Below are positions 1 through 6,683 of a stretch of DNA of 28,926 nt, one piece after another. This stretch comes from Spartobacteria bacterium (GTDB taxonomy: Bacteria; Verrucomicrobiota; Verrucomicrobiia; Chthoniobacterales; UBA6821): the NCBI GenBank assembly GCA_947466005.1, contig CANIBV010000007.1, positions 1 through 28,926 of the forward strand, written 5' to 3'. Made by a program: the position numbers and the translations under genes. The notes beneath the pieces were generated by a model. The model was not told where the DNA came from and made no database searches. It saw only the letters and a list, made by a program, of their open reading frames with translations. How positions within the stretch are numbered: position 1 is the stretch's first letter; the number at the start of each line of letters is the position of its first letter.

Positions 1-185
1 AGCAGGGGCGCCGATGAGAGGGTAGATTCATCGATCAAGAGATAAGAGACATCCGGCCCGCTACCCACAGTGAATCTAACCGGTTCAATGCCGGGAAGAA
101 CCGCTGCTTTTAGAGTGCTGATGGAAGCGAGGAATGCAAGGGCTGAAGCACAAAACAAGCCTTTTGAAATTTCTTTAATCAACAT
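1..185 (-). CDS. exported protein of unknown function (N-terminal part, cut by window edge)
   Basis: A reading frame opens at an ATG whose first base is 185 and runs off the left edge without a stop, giving about 61 residues. The first residues are MLIKEISKGLFCASALAFLA, a basic start followed by a hydrophobic core, and a small-residue stretch ending in KAA near residue 28. This is a convincing Sec signal peptide. The visible mature part begins around VLPGIEPVRFTVGSGPD and shows no motif I can assign. It lies downstream of rlpA on the same strand with a gap of about 66 bp, so the two could share a transcript. No Shine-Dalgarno sequence is visible. Function unknown; PEP-CTERM-type exported proteins are one guess that the missing C-terminus would settle. 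Confidence 0.6.
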   Translation of the reverse strand, partial: MLIKEISKGLFCASALAFLASISTLKAAVLPGIEPVRFTVGSGPDVSYLLIDESTLSSAPL

Positions 186-251
186 ATATGCATTTGATGA
201 TATGTTTTAATCCAAGTCAACACCTTTCATCTTTTTCAGAAGAAATCCCCC

Positions 252-716
252 CTACCTCCCCTGTTCTAAAACACGGTTCGGCTTACGGATCACCTCGATC
301 GGCTTCAAGACCTCTACACGCACCGGAACAATGCCGTCGGACATCATCTCGATCTTCCGAGCAGCAACAACTGTGAGATCAATGATCCTGCCCTTGACGT
401 AGGGGCCCCGGTCGTTGATCCGAACAAGAACACTCTTGCCGTTCTTCAGGTTGGTCACCCTCACCATGGTGTTAAAGGGCAACTTTTTATGGGCTGCCGT
501 GCAGTTTGCAACGTGGTAGCGTTCTCCATTTGCGGTGGCTCTCCCGATGTCCCTTCCCCCGTAAAAGGAGGCCTTGCCTATCTCAACGGAGAGAGGTTTA
601 GAATCGTAGAGGGCAGGCCCTGCAGCGGGCTCCAGCACAGCGCAACCGGTGAAAAAAACCGGGAGGAGGATCGCCAATAAGACACAGGATAGGGGCGCGG
701 AGGGGTAGCGCATCAA
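252..716 (-). CDS. rlpA: RlpA-like septal ring lipoprotein (DPBB domain)
   Basis: This 154-residue protein has a lipoprotein signal peptide with a lipobox FTGC (Cys25), so it should be lipid-anchored in the cell envelope. Residues about 45-140 form a double-psi beta-barrel of the RlpA type. Diagnostic segments are GKASFYGG, TANGERY, NCTAAHKKLPFNT, VRVTNLKNGKSVLVRINDRGP and GRIIDLT. RlpA proteins bind or cleave peptidoglycan glycan strands lacking stem peptides, often at the division septum. The Glu in NGE and the His in AAH match positions known to be needed for lytic transglycosylase activity in characterised members. The usual C-terminal SPOR domain is absent, so septal targeting by denuded glycan is not evident here. 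The start could be Met1 or Met2. Family call is firm; enzymatic activity is inferred. Confidence 0.92.
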   Translation of the reverse strand: MMRYPSAPLSCVLLAILLPVFFTGCAVLEPAAGPALYDSKPLSVEIGKASFYGGRDIGRATANGERYHVANCTAAHKKLPFNTMVRVTNLKNGKSVLVRINDRGPYVKGRIIDLTVVAARKIEMMSDGIVPVRVEVLKPIEVIRKPNRVLEQGR

Positions 717-887
717 ATGATCAAGCCAAGTGAAAGCCTCTGGGGCAAGCCCTCAAGCACGAATCTTGATCGTAAACCCGCAAGAACAGAGAAGCGATGG
801 AGTGGCGACTTGCTCTTGCCCCCAAGGGAATGAACAGGGACACTCTTTTTTCCTCTTGAGCAACTCTCACTCCAATCGATCCATCCG

Positions 888-1535
888 ATGAGCGGCCCCG
901 ACCAAAATAGACACTCCCACCCCCCTGCGCACCGGCACGGGTTGCGGGAGGCGCTTCATTTTGTCTCACGCTTCATCGCACGCCCTCAGACCGTAGGTTC
1001 AATCTGGCCTAGCTCGCGCCAACTCGGGGAGGCCATGATCCACCAAGTCACCCTGAAGTCAGGGGATCTCGTCGTGGAGTACGGGCCGGGAACCGGCCCC
1101 TTCACCAGCGTGCTACGGGAGCGGATGCCGGCCGGCGTGGAATACCTGGGCATCGAGCACGATCAGGAGCTCCACAGGAACCTTGTCCGTCGATTTCCAG
1201 GGATGCGCTTCCATCACGGCTCTGCGGAGGAAACACCCGAAATCCTGGCCCATTACCGCCTTGGGCGAGCGCGCCTAGTTGTTTCGGGCCTTCCCTTTGC
1301 GAACATGCCGCCGGATCTGCAAGCACGCATCCTTCAGGCCACCAACACCGCGCTCGAGTGCGATGGCACCTTCCGAACGTTCACCTACCTCCTCTCGAGT
1401 CTCAATCCGAGCACTGTTCACTTTCGCCGCCTGGTGGCGGACCACTTCCATGACCATCATGGCAGCAGGACAGTGGTGAAAAATTTTCCGCCTGCCCGCG
1501 TTCTCAGCTACTCCAAGCCGGTGAGGAAGAAGTGA
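888..1535 (+). CDS. class I SAM-dependent methyltransferase, phospholipid N-methyltransferase-like
   Basis: This 215-residue protein has a Rossmann methyltransferase core. Motif I is EYGPGTGPF (residues 64-72), an acidic end of strand 2 is IEHD (89-92), and a motif IV-like SGLPF occurs at 133-137. The run up to motif I (ALHFVSRFIARPQTVGSIWPSS, split here as residues 22-43) resembles the amphipathic N-terminal segment of the PmtA/COG3963 family, which methylates phosphatidylethanolamine at the membrane. The same fold is shared with rRNA adenine dimethylases (KsgA), but those carry N-L-P-Y at motif IV, whereas here it is G-L-P-F. It is preceded by 171 bp of non-coding sequence shared with divergent rlpA and is followed by a gene-poor region. 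The first 18 residues are His/Pro-rich and may not be translated. The substrate is not shown by sequence. Confidence 0.8.
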   Translation: MSGPDQNRHSHPPAHRHGLREALHFVSRFIARPQTVGSIWPSSRQLGEAMIHQVTLKSGDLVVEYGPGTGPFTSVLRERMPAGVEYLGIEHDQELHRNLVRRFPGMRFHHGSAEETPEILAHYRLGRARLVVSGLPFANMPPDLQARILQATNTALECDGTFRTFTYLLSSLNPSTVHFRRLVADHFHDHHGSRTVVKNFPPARVLSYSKPVRKK

Positions 1536-1543
1536 GTGAGGCG

Positions 1544-1573
1544 CTAGCGGGATAGGCTCTAGCAGGATAGGGT
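1544..1573. repeat. two tandem 15-bp units
   Basis: Two adjacent units, CTAGCGGGATAGGCT (1544-1558) and CTAGCAGGATAGGGT (1559-1573), match at 13 of 15 positions. They lie just after the stop of the methyltransferase gene and open the gene-poor stretch that runs to 2158. The GATAGG word recurs in complement in the repeat at 1628-1659, so both may derive from one intergenic repeat family. Confidence 0.55.
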
Positions 1574-1627
1574 GAGATGCAGTTGCTTCACGTTTCAGGC
1601 CTCAAGTTTCACCCTTCTGTTTTCGCC

Positions 1628-1659
1628 CCTATCACCTATTCCCCATATCCTATCACCTA
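1628..1659. repeat. 11-bp direct repeat CCTATCACCTA, spaced 21 bp
   Basis: CCTATCACCTA occurs at 1628-1638 and again at 1649-1659, exactly 21 bp apart. The second copy covers the stop codon of the remnant frame at 1653-1931 and ends six bases before the duplicated tRNA end at 1665. No protein-binding function can be assigned from sequence alone. Confidence 0.5.
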
Positions 1660-1931
1660 AAAGAATGGCTGCCTCGCATTGATTCAAACCAGTCGTAGTA
1701 AGCAGCGCCACGGTTTGTGCTGTAGATATCAGCTCTCTCTTTATCAGTGAGTTTCATTCTGTCGCTATAGCCAGCAACAATTTGAGCGTTAGCCTCTGTG
1801 ACCGCCCGCTCGAAATTTTCTTGGGCTTTCACGTTGCCTAGGGTGAGAGGATTGAGAGCCAGAATTATCGTGTGACATTTGCCTACTCTAGCACCTGCAC
1901 AGGAAAAGGAAGGAAAGGAAGACCTGTCTTT
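1653..1931 (-). pseudogene. remnant coding frame inside the tRNA-Gln-flanked segment
   Basis: A frame open from just after a TAA (1932-1934) to a TGA (1653-1655) encodes about 92 residues. It reads like real protein, for example TIILALNPLTLGNVKAQ, NAQIVAGYSDRMKLTDKERA and RGAAYYDWFES. No ATG is in frame. The first GTG, at 1832, would give a 59-residue product, but protein-like sequence continues upstream of it, which suggests a 5'-truncated or frameshifted gene. Its last codons (WFESMRGSH) are read through the duplicated tRNA 3' end. I do not recognise the family. Its position, between a tRNA and a copy of that tRNA's 3' end, suggests a leftover of an integrated element. The stretch 1935-2038 holds only a 28-codon frame (1883-1969) that I cannot support as a gene. 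Confidence 0.4.
1665..1691 (-). repeat. duplicated 3' end of tRNA-Gln (putative attachment-site copy)
   Basis: These 27 bp match 2038-2064, the 3' end of the tRNA-Gln gene including the CCA, at 25 of 27 positions and in the same orientation. The two mismatches are at 1680 and 1686, in the T-arm region. The other tRNA arms are missing, so this is not a second tRNA gene. A direct repeat of a tRNA 3' end is the standard footprint of tyrosine-recombinase integration, with the intact tRNA at one end and the short copy at the other. The distance between copies is 373 bp, far too short for an active element. Confidence 0.6.
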
Positions 1932-2038
1932 TTACCTCCGTGGTCTTTGGGAAACGTAGGCATGCCCATTATGACTTACCGTTATGACTTTGCTTTTCCA
2001 ACCCTCCAATTAGCCATAGACCCTTTATTTATCAGGGA

Positions 2039-2112
2039 TGGCTGCCTCGCATGGATTCGAACCATGACAAGCAGATCCAGAAACTGCTGTGCTACCGTTA
2101 CACCACAAGGCA
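2039..2112 (-). tRNA. tRNA-Gln (anticodon CUG)
   Basis: Read on the minus strand, this 74-nt sequence folds as a tRNA. The acceptor arm TGCCTTG pairs with CGAGGCA, followed by discriminator G and an encoded CCA. The D-arm contains GTGTAACGGTAGCAC. The anticodon loop is TTCTGGA with anticodon CTG at 2078-2080. The T-arm is TGGTTCGAATCCA. The U1 start and G73 discriminator are typical of bacterial tRNA-Gln. The base of the anticodon loop has a U:U opposition where a fifth stem pair would be, a small irregularity. It sits 46 bp downstream of the GNAT gene on the same strand. Its 3' end is duplicated at 1665-1691. Confidence 0.92.
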
Positions 2113-2158
2113 GTGGTAAAAACTGAGTTAGAAAGAGTGACCTAGACCCGGGCAGGTT

Positions 2159-2779
2159 TCAAGACTTTGATTCTCGGGAACCCTCGTCGAGCGTCGAAAA
2201 GAGAACAGGCTGGGATGTTGATCCGAACTTTGGATAGACATGAAGCGCAGCGACGCTCTTCATACGGGTGATGCCGGTCACCTCAGCGAAACCCTTCTCA
2301 TGCAGAACGGCGAGTGATGCATGCAATAGCTGTGAACCGAGGCCACGGTTGCGGTATTCCATCAGCACGGAGGGACCGCTCACCAAGTGACCGGCAGCTT
2401 CCTGATTGGGATCCAGCAGGGAGGCGGCAACGAGCCTGTTTCCCTTGGGGATTACGAGACAGAGGGGCTCCTCTGCGTTGAAGAGTCTGCCGATGGCCCC
2501 CTTGAGATACTCTTCGGCCTGGGCATAGGATCCATTCCAAGCTGCATCCATCGAGAGGGAGAGCAGGATCACCTTGAGGACATCCTCCCCCTCCTCGCGG
2601 GTGGCGGGGCGGATGAGGTCACTCCCGGCAGCAGGGGTCAGTCTGGCGGTCTGCCAGGAAAAACGCAGCCACGGTGTGGATTCGCCGCGCACCTGGGGAC
2701 CCCCTGAGATGACTCCATCGGGAGAAAACGAAACAGGGAGACGGGGAATGGAGCTTGTAACGGATGATTGGAATGCCAT
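2159..2779 (-). CDS. GNAT-family N-acetyltransferase
   Basis: This 206-residue protein carries a GNAT acetyl-CoA-binding fold from about residue 55 (LIRPATREEGEDV) to 185. The pyrophosphate-binding motif A is YRNRGLGSQLL (residues 142-152), matching the R/Q-x-x-G-x-G/A consensus. It is preceded by the usual beta-strand-4 segment (LVSGPSVLM). The first 54 residues show no motif, and the conserved part could start later, but the only clear ATG is at 2779. Such enzymes acetylate amines on small molecules, peptides or antibiotics, and the substrate cannot be read from the sequence. It is transcribed towards tRNA-Gln and is divergent from purF, from which it is separated by about 185 bp. Confidence 0.82.
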   Translation of the reverse strand: MAFQSSVTSSIPRLPVSFSPDGVISGGPQVRGESTPWLRFSWQTARLTPAAGSDLIRPATREEGEDVLKVILLSLSMDAAWNGSYAQAEEYLKGAIGRLFNAEEPLCLVIPKGNRLVAASLLDPNQEAAGHLVSGPSVLMEYRNRGLGSQLLHASLAVLHEKGFAEVTGITRMKSVAALHVYPKFGSTSQPVLFSTLDEGSRESKS

Positions 2780-2963
2780 CGGTAAGGGCGTGAAGGGAAC
2801 GGGAAAAGCCCCCCCGGGTCAACGGATTTTTCGAGAGATCAACTATCAGGGGCGCGCTTTTTCCAAATCGTGTTTGATGGCCGGGGCAAAAGCTGAAAAG
2901 TTCACAGCAGTCCGGCAGTCCGTTAGATCTCCCTTTTCGTTAAACCCATCACCCTTCTTTCCC

Positions 2964-4427
2964 TTGTCCGAGTCCCACCGTCCCAAACATGAATGCGGCG
3001 TCTTCGCCGTCTACGGCCACAAGGATGCCCCACTCCTCAACTACTATGGGCTCTTTGCCCTACAGCACCGGGGGCAGGAGAGTGCTGGCATTGCGGCCAG
3101 TAACGGGGAGGGGGAAACCTTTCGTCTCCACAAGGGGATGGGTCTCGTCTCCCAGGTCTTTGCCCAGGAGAATCTGGAATCCCTGAAAGGCACCCGCGCC
3201 ATCGGACATGTGCGCTACTCCACCACGGGATCCAGCACGCTGCTCAACTCACAACCCCTCGTTGTCGACACCGCCCGCGGTCAGATCGCCGTCGCTCACA
3301 ACGGAAACCTCGTCAACGCAGCCGCCCTCCGAGCTGAGTTGGAAATGCGAGGCTCAATCTTCCAGACCACGGTCGACAGCGAGATCATCCTGCACCTCCT
3401 CGCCCAACCCGACGACACAATGGGCGGTCCGATCGGGTCGTTCCGTAAACTCGAGGGTGCCTTTTCGGTGGTAGTGATGGGTGAGAAGGAAATCATCGGC
3501 GTGCGAGACCCGAGCGGTCTCCGACCCCTCTCCCTCGGCAAACTGGGTGACGGATGGGTCCTCTCTTCGGAGACCTGCGCCTTCGACCTGATCGGGGCGA
3601 CCTTCGTGCGCGACATCAAACCGGGCGAGGTCGTCGTGATCAATGACCAGGGGATTCGCTCCGAGTTCCCCTTCACCGAGATCCGTGAGGCCTTCTGCAT
3701 CTTCGAGTATGTCTATTTCGCGCGCCCTGACAGCCGTCTGCGCGGAGTGACCGTCAGCAAGGCACGCGTCAACATGGGCCGGGAACTTGCGCGACTCCAC
3801 CCGGTCGAGGCTGATGTCGTCATCCCGGTCCCCGACTCCGGCATCTACGCGGCTCTTGGCTTCGCCGAGGAACTGGGTATCCCCTACGACCCCGCCTTCG
3901 TACGCAACCACTACATCGGGCGCACCTTCATCCAACCGACTCAACTCATCCGTGACTTCAACGTGCGCGTAAAGCTCAATCTCATCGGTGATGCCGTGAA
4001 GGGAAAGCGGGTGGTCGTCGTGGATGACTCCGTCGTGCGCGGCACCACCGCCAAGGCCCGCGTCGTCAACCTGCGTGAGGCGGGAGCCAAGGAGGTTCAC
4101 CTGCGCATCAGCTGCCCTCCGCACAAACACGCCTGCTACTACGGTATTGACTTCCCTGATCCGCAGAAGCTCATCGCCAACCAATACACTCATCAGGAGA
4201 TCTGCGACTACCTGGGCGCCGACAGCATCGGGTACCTCGACATCGACGGCATGGTGAGGGCGACCGGCCTGCAGAAGAACTCATTCTGCCTGGCCTGCTT
4301 CACGGGCGAGTATCCGATCACCTTCGACTCCGCCTTCGACAAGCTGATCATGGAGCGCCGCAAGGGAAGCGCTCAACTCCTTCCCGACCAGAGCGCACAA
4401 CCTGCACTCTTCACGCCCAACGCCTGA
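2964..4427 (+). CDS. purF: amidophosphoribosyltransferase
   Basis: PurF catalyses the first step of de novo purine synthesis, forming phosphoribosylamine from PRPP and glutamine. The N-terminal Ntn glutaminase domain has its nucleophile in HECGVFAVYGH and the segment LQHRGQESAG. The C-terminal phosphoribosyltransferase domain has the PRPP loop VVVVDDSVVRGTT. Cysteines in CIFEYVYFA, CPPHKHACYYGIDFP and FCLACFTGEYP match the Bacillus-type enzyme that holds a 4Fe-4S cluster and has a cleaved propeptide. I chose the TTG at 2964, which gives 487 residues and a 10-residue propeptide before Cys11. The next start upstream in frame is ATG 2877, which would add 29 residues of poor quality. No Shine-Dalgarno sequence supports either. 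purM follows 39 bp downstream, so the two likely form an operon. Confidence 0.95.
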   Translation: MSESHRPKHECGVFAVYGHKDAPLLNYYGLFALQHRGQESAGIAASNGEGETFRLHKGMGLVSQVFAQENLESLKGTRAIGHVRYSTTGSSTLLNSQPLVVDTARGQIAVAHNGNLVNAAALRAELEMRGSIFQTTVDSEIILHLLAQPDDTMGGPIGSFRKLEGAFSVVVMGEKEIIGVRDPSGLRPLSLGKLGDGWVLSSETCAFDLIGATFVRDIKPGEVVVINDQGIRSEFPFTEIREAFCIFEYVYFARPDSRLRGVTVSKARVNMGRELARLHPVEADVVIPVPDSGIYAALGFAEELGIPYDPAFVRNHYIGRTFIQPTQLIRDFNVRVKLNLIGDAVKGKRVVVVDDSVVRGTTAKARVVNLREAGAKEVHLRISCPPHKHACYYGIDFPDPQKLIANQYTHQEICDYLGADSIGYLDIDGMVRATGLQKNSFCLACFTGEYPITFDSAFDKLIMERRKGSAQLLPDQSAQPALFTPNA

Positions 4428-4466
4428 TTCCCTTATTTCAACAGACTCCCGACACCACTCCCTGAC

Positions 4467-5606
4467 ATGAGCACCAAGACAAAGACATCTTCCCGCAAAG
4501 CCGTCAAAACCGCCAAGACAGCCAAAAAGTCACAACCTGCACGCAAGGCAGTAGCACCCACAAAGAAGATCAGCTCCTACGCACGTGCTGGCGTCGATGT
4601 GGCGCTCGGCAACCGAGTGAAATCGGGCATCGGAGCCCTTGTGCGTCCGACTCACGGAGCCGAAGTGCTCGGCGGCATCGGCGGATTCGGCGGCCTTTTC
4701 CGTCCCGACTTCAAGAAGCGCGGCATCAAGGATCCCGTCCTGGTATCGAGCGTGGATGGCGTCGGCACGAAGCTGAAGATCGCCTTCGCCACCGACAGGC
4801 ACGACACGATCGGCGCCGACCTCGTCAACCACTGCGTGAACGACATCGCCGTCACCGGCGCCCGCCCCCTCTTCTTCCTCGACTACATCGCGGCTGCAAA
4901 GCTTGATCCGCGCGTCCTCAGGCAGATCATCACCGGCCTCTCCCGCTCCTGCAAGGAAGCCGGGTGCGCCCTCATCGGGGGTGAGACCGCCCAGATGCCG
5001 GGGCTCTACGGTGCCGGCGAATACGATCTTGCCGGATCCATCACCGGCATTGTCGACCGCAAGGATCTTCTAGATGGCAGCAGGGTGAAGGTGGGCGATG
5101 CTCTCGTGGGCCTCCCCTCCAACGGCCTCCACACCAACGGCTACTCACTCGCCCGCAAAGTCCTCTTCGATCTTCTGGGACTGAAACTGAATGATCGCCC
5201 GGCGGGCCTCGGCACCACGCTCAAAGCCGAACTCCTCAAGGTCCACCGCAGCTATCTGCCCGCCTTTGACAAACTGCACGCGATGAAGGGCAAGCCTTTA
5301 CACGCAGCCGCCCACATCACCGGCGGCGGACTCATCGACAACCTCCCTCGCATTCTCCCCAAGGGATGCGATGCGGCGATCGATCCCCGCTCCTGGAAGG
5401 TCCCTGCGATCTTCGGAATCATCGGACGGGGCGGGAATGTCGATCCCCTCGAGATGTACCAGGTCTTCAACATGGGTGTCGGCATGGTCCTTGTCGTCCC
5501 CGGTAAAGAGGGTCCCAAGATCGCGAAGACCCTCGGCGGCTTCGTGATCGGCGGAGTCACTAAGGGAAGCGGCGTCGTCCGCTTCATTCCCGAACCGGGC
5601 AAGTAA
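4467..5606 (+). CDS. purM: phosphoribosylformylglycinamidine cyclo-ligase (AIR synthetase) with basic N-terminal tail
   Basis: PurM closes the imidazole ring of the purine precursor, using ATP on FGAM. The family core begins at about residue 38 (YARAGVDV). It contains VSSVDGVGTKLKIAF, DLVNHCVNDI, GARPLFFLDY, IGGETAQMPG, SNGLHTNGYSL and HITGGGLIDNLPR, all conserved. The protein is 379 residues against roughly 340-350 for the family. The excess is a tail at residues 1-37 with ten Lys and two Arg interspersed with Ala, Thr and Ser. No in-frame ATG, GTG or TTG lies between 4467 and the conserved core, so the tail cannot be removed by choosing a later start. It follows purF directly and precedes the hydrolase gene by 9 bp. 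Confidence 0.96.
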   Translation: MSTKTKTSSRKAVKTAKTAKKSQPARKAVAPTKKISSYARAGVDVALGNRVKSGIGALVRPTHGAEVLGGIGGFGGLFRPDFKKRGIKDPVLVSSVDGVGTKLKIAFATDRHDTIGADLVNHCVNDIAVTGARPLFFLDYIAAAKLDPRVLRQIITGLSRSCKEAGCALIGGETAQMPGLYGAGEYDLAGSITGIVDRKDLLDGSRVKVGDALVGLPSNGLHTNGYSLARKVLFDLLGLKLNDRPAGLGTTLKAELLKVHRSYLPAFDKLHAMKGKPLHAAAHITGGGLIDNLPRILPKGCDAAIDPRSWKVPAIFGIIGRGGNVDPLEMYQVFNMGVGMVLVVPGKEGPKIAKTLGGFVIGGVTKGSGVVRFIPEPGK

Positions 5607-5615
5607 CGAGCGCTC

Positions 5616-6623
5616 ATGAGCGAGGAATCCCAGAACGTCCCGTCACACCGGAAGGCTTTTGGCGTGGGCCTGGGGGCAGGACTCCTCGGGGCGATCGCGC
5701 TCGCCGCACGCTACGGTTGGCGCCGTACCTTGCGCGGCATCATCCCTGATGCCATCTCCCCAGCTGTCTTTGCCACCCGCGTGGCCGATACCTCGGCGGG
5801 GGAGATCGTCTATCACACCGCTGACAGCCAGATACCGGGAGCCCCCCTTCTCTTTCTGCATGGTGTCTTTCCGGGAGCCTCTTCCTTCGAGTGGTCCAGG
5901 ATCTACCCGCGCTTTGCGGAGAGTTGGCGCGTCTTGGTTCCGGATATGGTCGGATTCGGCGAGTCGCAACGCCCCAACCCCGCCTCCACCGCGGAGGAGC
6001 AGGTCCGCTCACTTGCCGAGTTTCTTGACGGCACGGCACCCCGCGAAGCGGTGGTGATTATCGCTTCGGGACTGAGTGCCAACATCGCCCTCCTCTTTGC
6101 CTCCCGCCATCCCGAGAGGACGGTGAAGGTCATTCTCTGGATGCCTGATGTCGCTCTCGGAAAAGCGAATCCATCCCGGGACTGGCACCGCTTGGGCTGG
6201 TTCCCAAGGATGGCCCGACTCGTTTACCGCCACCAACTCTCCACCGAATCCTTCCTGCGGGCATGGCTCCTCCGCTCGGGATTTGCCACCGAAAGCCCCT
6301 CCCTCGAGGAGTCGGTCTCGGTCATCTCCACGACCGCCCAGCAGTACGGCGCGGAACATGCCTTTCTTGCGCAGTCATCCAAAGCCTATTGGAGGAGCCT
6401 TCGGACAGGCCTCCGCAACCTCACCTCTCCCGTCTCGATGCTCCTGGCGATCGGTTCAGACAAGGACTCCTCGGCAGCCATCTCCGACCTGCGTCAACTG
6501 GTCAGCCGATTCTCCATTGTCGAGGTGAGTGTCCAGGGTGCGCTCGCTCCACTCTCGGAACCCGATGCCGTCACCGCCGCGATCGAGAGGGAACTCCTAC
6601 CCCTCCCCATGGAGACCGCATAA
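5616..6623 (+). CDS. membrane-anchored alpha/beta-hydrolase-fold protein, apparently lacking the catalytic His
   Basis: This 335-residue protein starts with a hydrophobic glycine-rich segment (about residues 14-32) followed by basic residues, consistent with a membrane anchor. The alpha/beta-hydrolase fold follows: oxyanion-hole segment LLFLHGVFPGASS (78-90), PDMVGFGES (109-117), and nucleophile elbow GLSAN around Ser154. The acid candidate is Asp282 or Asp284 (IGSDKD). Where the family normally has a Gly-His before the last helix, the sequence reads VQGALAPLSEPDAV (about 306-319), with no His. Either activity is lost, another residue serves, or the protein has a non-enzymatic role. It begins 9 bp after purM, so co-transcription is likely, but no functional link to purines is evident. 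Substrate unknown. Confidence 0.78.
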   Translation: MSEESQNVPSHRKAFGVGLGAGLLGAIALAARYGWRRTLRGIIPDAISPAVFATRVADTSAGEIVYHTADSQIPGAPLLFLHGVFPGASSFEWSRIYPRFAESWRVLVPDMVGFGESQRPNPASTAEEQVRSLAEFLDGTAPREAVVIIASGLSANIALLFASRHPERTVKVILWMPDVALGKANPSRDWHRLGWFPRMARLVYRHQLSTESFLRAWLLRSGFATESPSLEESVSVISTTAQQYGAEHAFLAQSSKAYWRSLRTGLRNLTSPVSMLLAIGSDKDSSAAISDLRQLVSRFSIVEVSVQGALAPLSEPDAVTAAIERELLPLPMETA

Positions 6624-6642
6624 ATTGATTGCGCCGGACAGA

Positions 6643-6669
6643 GGAGTGGCCGCACGATCCCTCCACTCC
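6643..6669 (+). promoter_or_regulatory. inverted repeat in the argA leader
   Basis: GGAGTGG (6643-6649) and CCACTCC (6663-6669) are perfect complements separated by 13 nt. They lie between the hydrolase stop and the GTG start of argA at 6684. In RNA this would form a 7-bp stem ending 14 nt before the start codon. It could affect translation or be a protein-binding site. It does not match the ARG-box consensus and is not followed by a U-tract. Confidence 0.3.
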
Positions 6670-6683
6670 AACCTGACCTGACC

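Noticed and set aside
721..969. Minus-strand frame upstream of rlpA
   Set aside because: It overlaps the methyltransferase start on the other strand and has no protein-like features.
1665..1739. A second, degenerate tRNA-Gln gene
   Set aside because: Only the 3' 27 bp match; no anticodon, D-arm or 5' acceptor strand follows.
2574..2963. A much longer N-terminus for PurF
   Set aside because: The frame is open but the added residues are not conserved-looking, the region is antisense to the GNAT gene up to 2779, and the glutaminase nucleophile must be near the N-terminus.
3354..4193. Long minus-strand open frame inside purF
   Set aside because: Typical antisense shadow of a GC-rich coding gene; purF has all conserved motifs on the plus strand.
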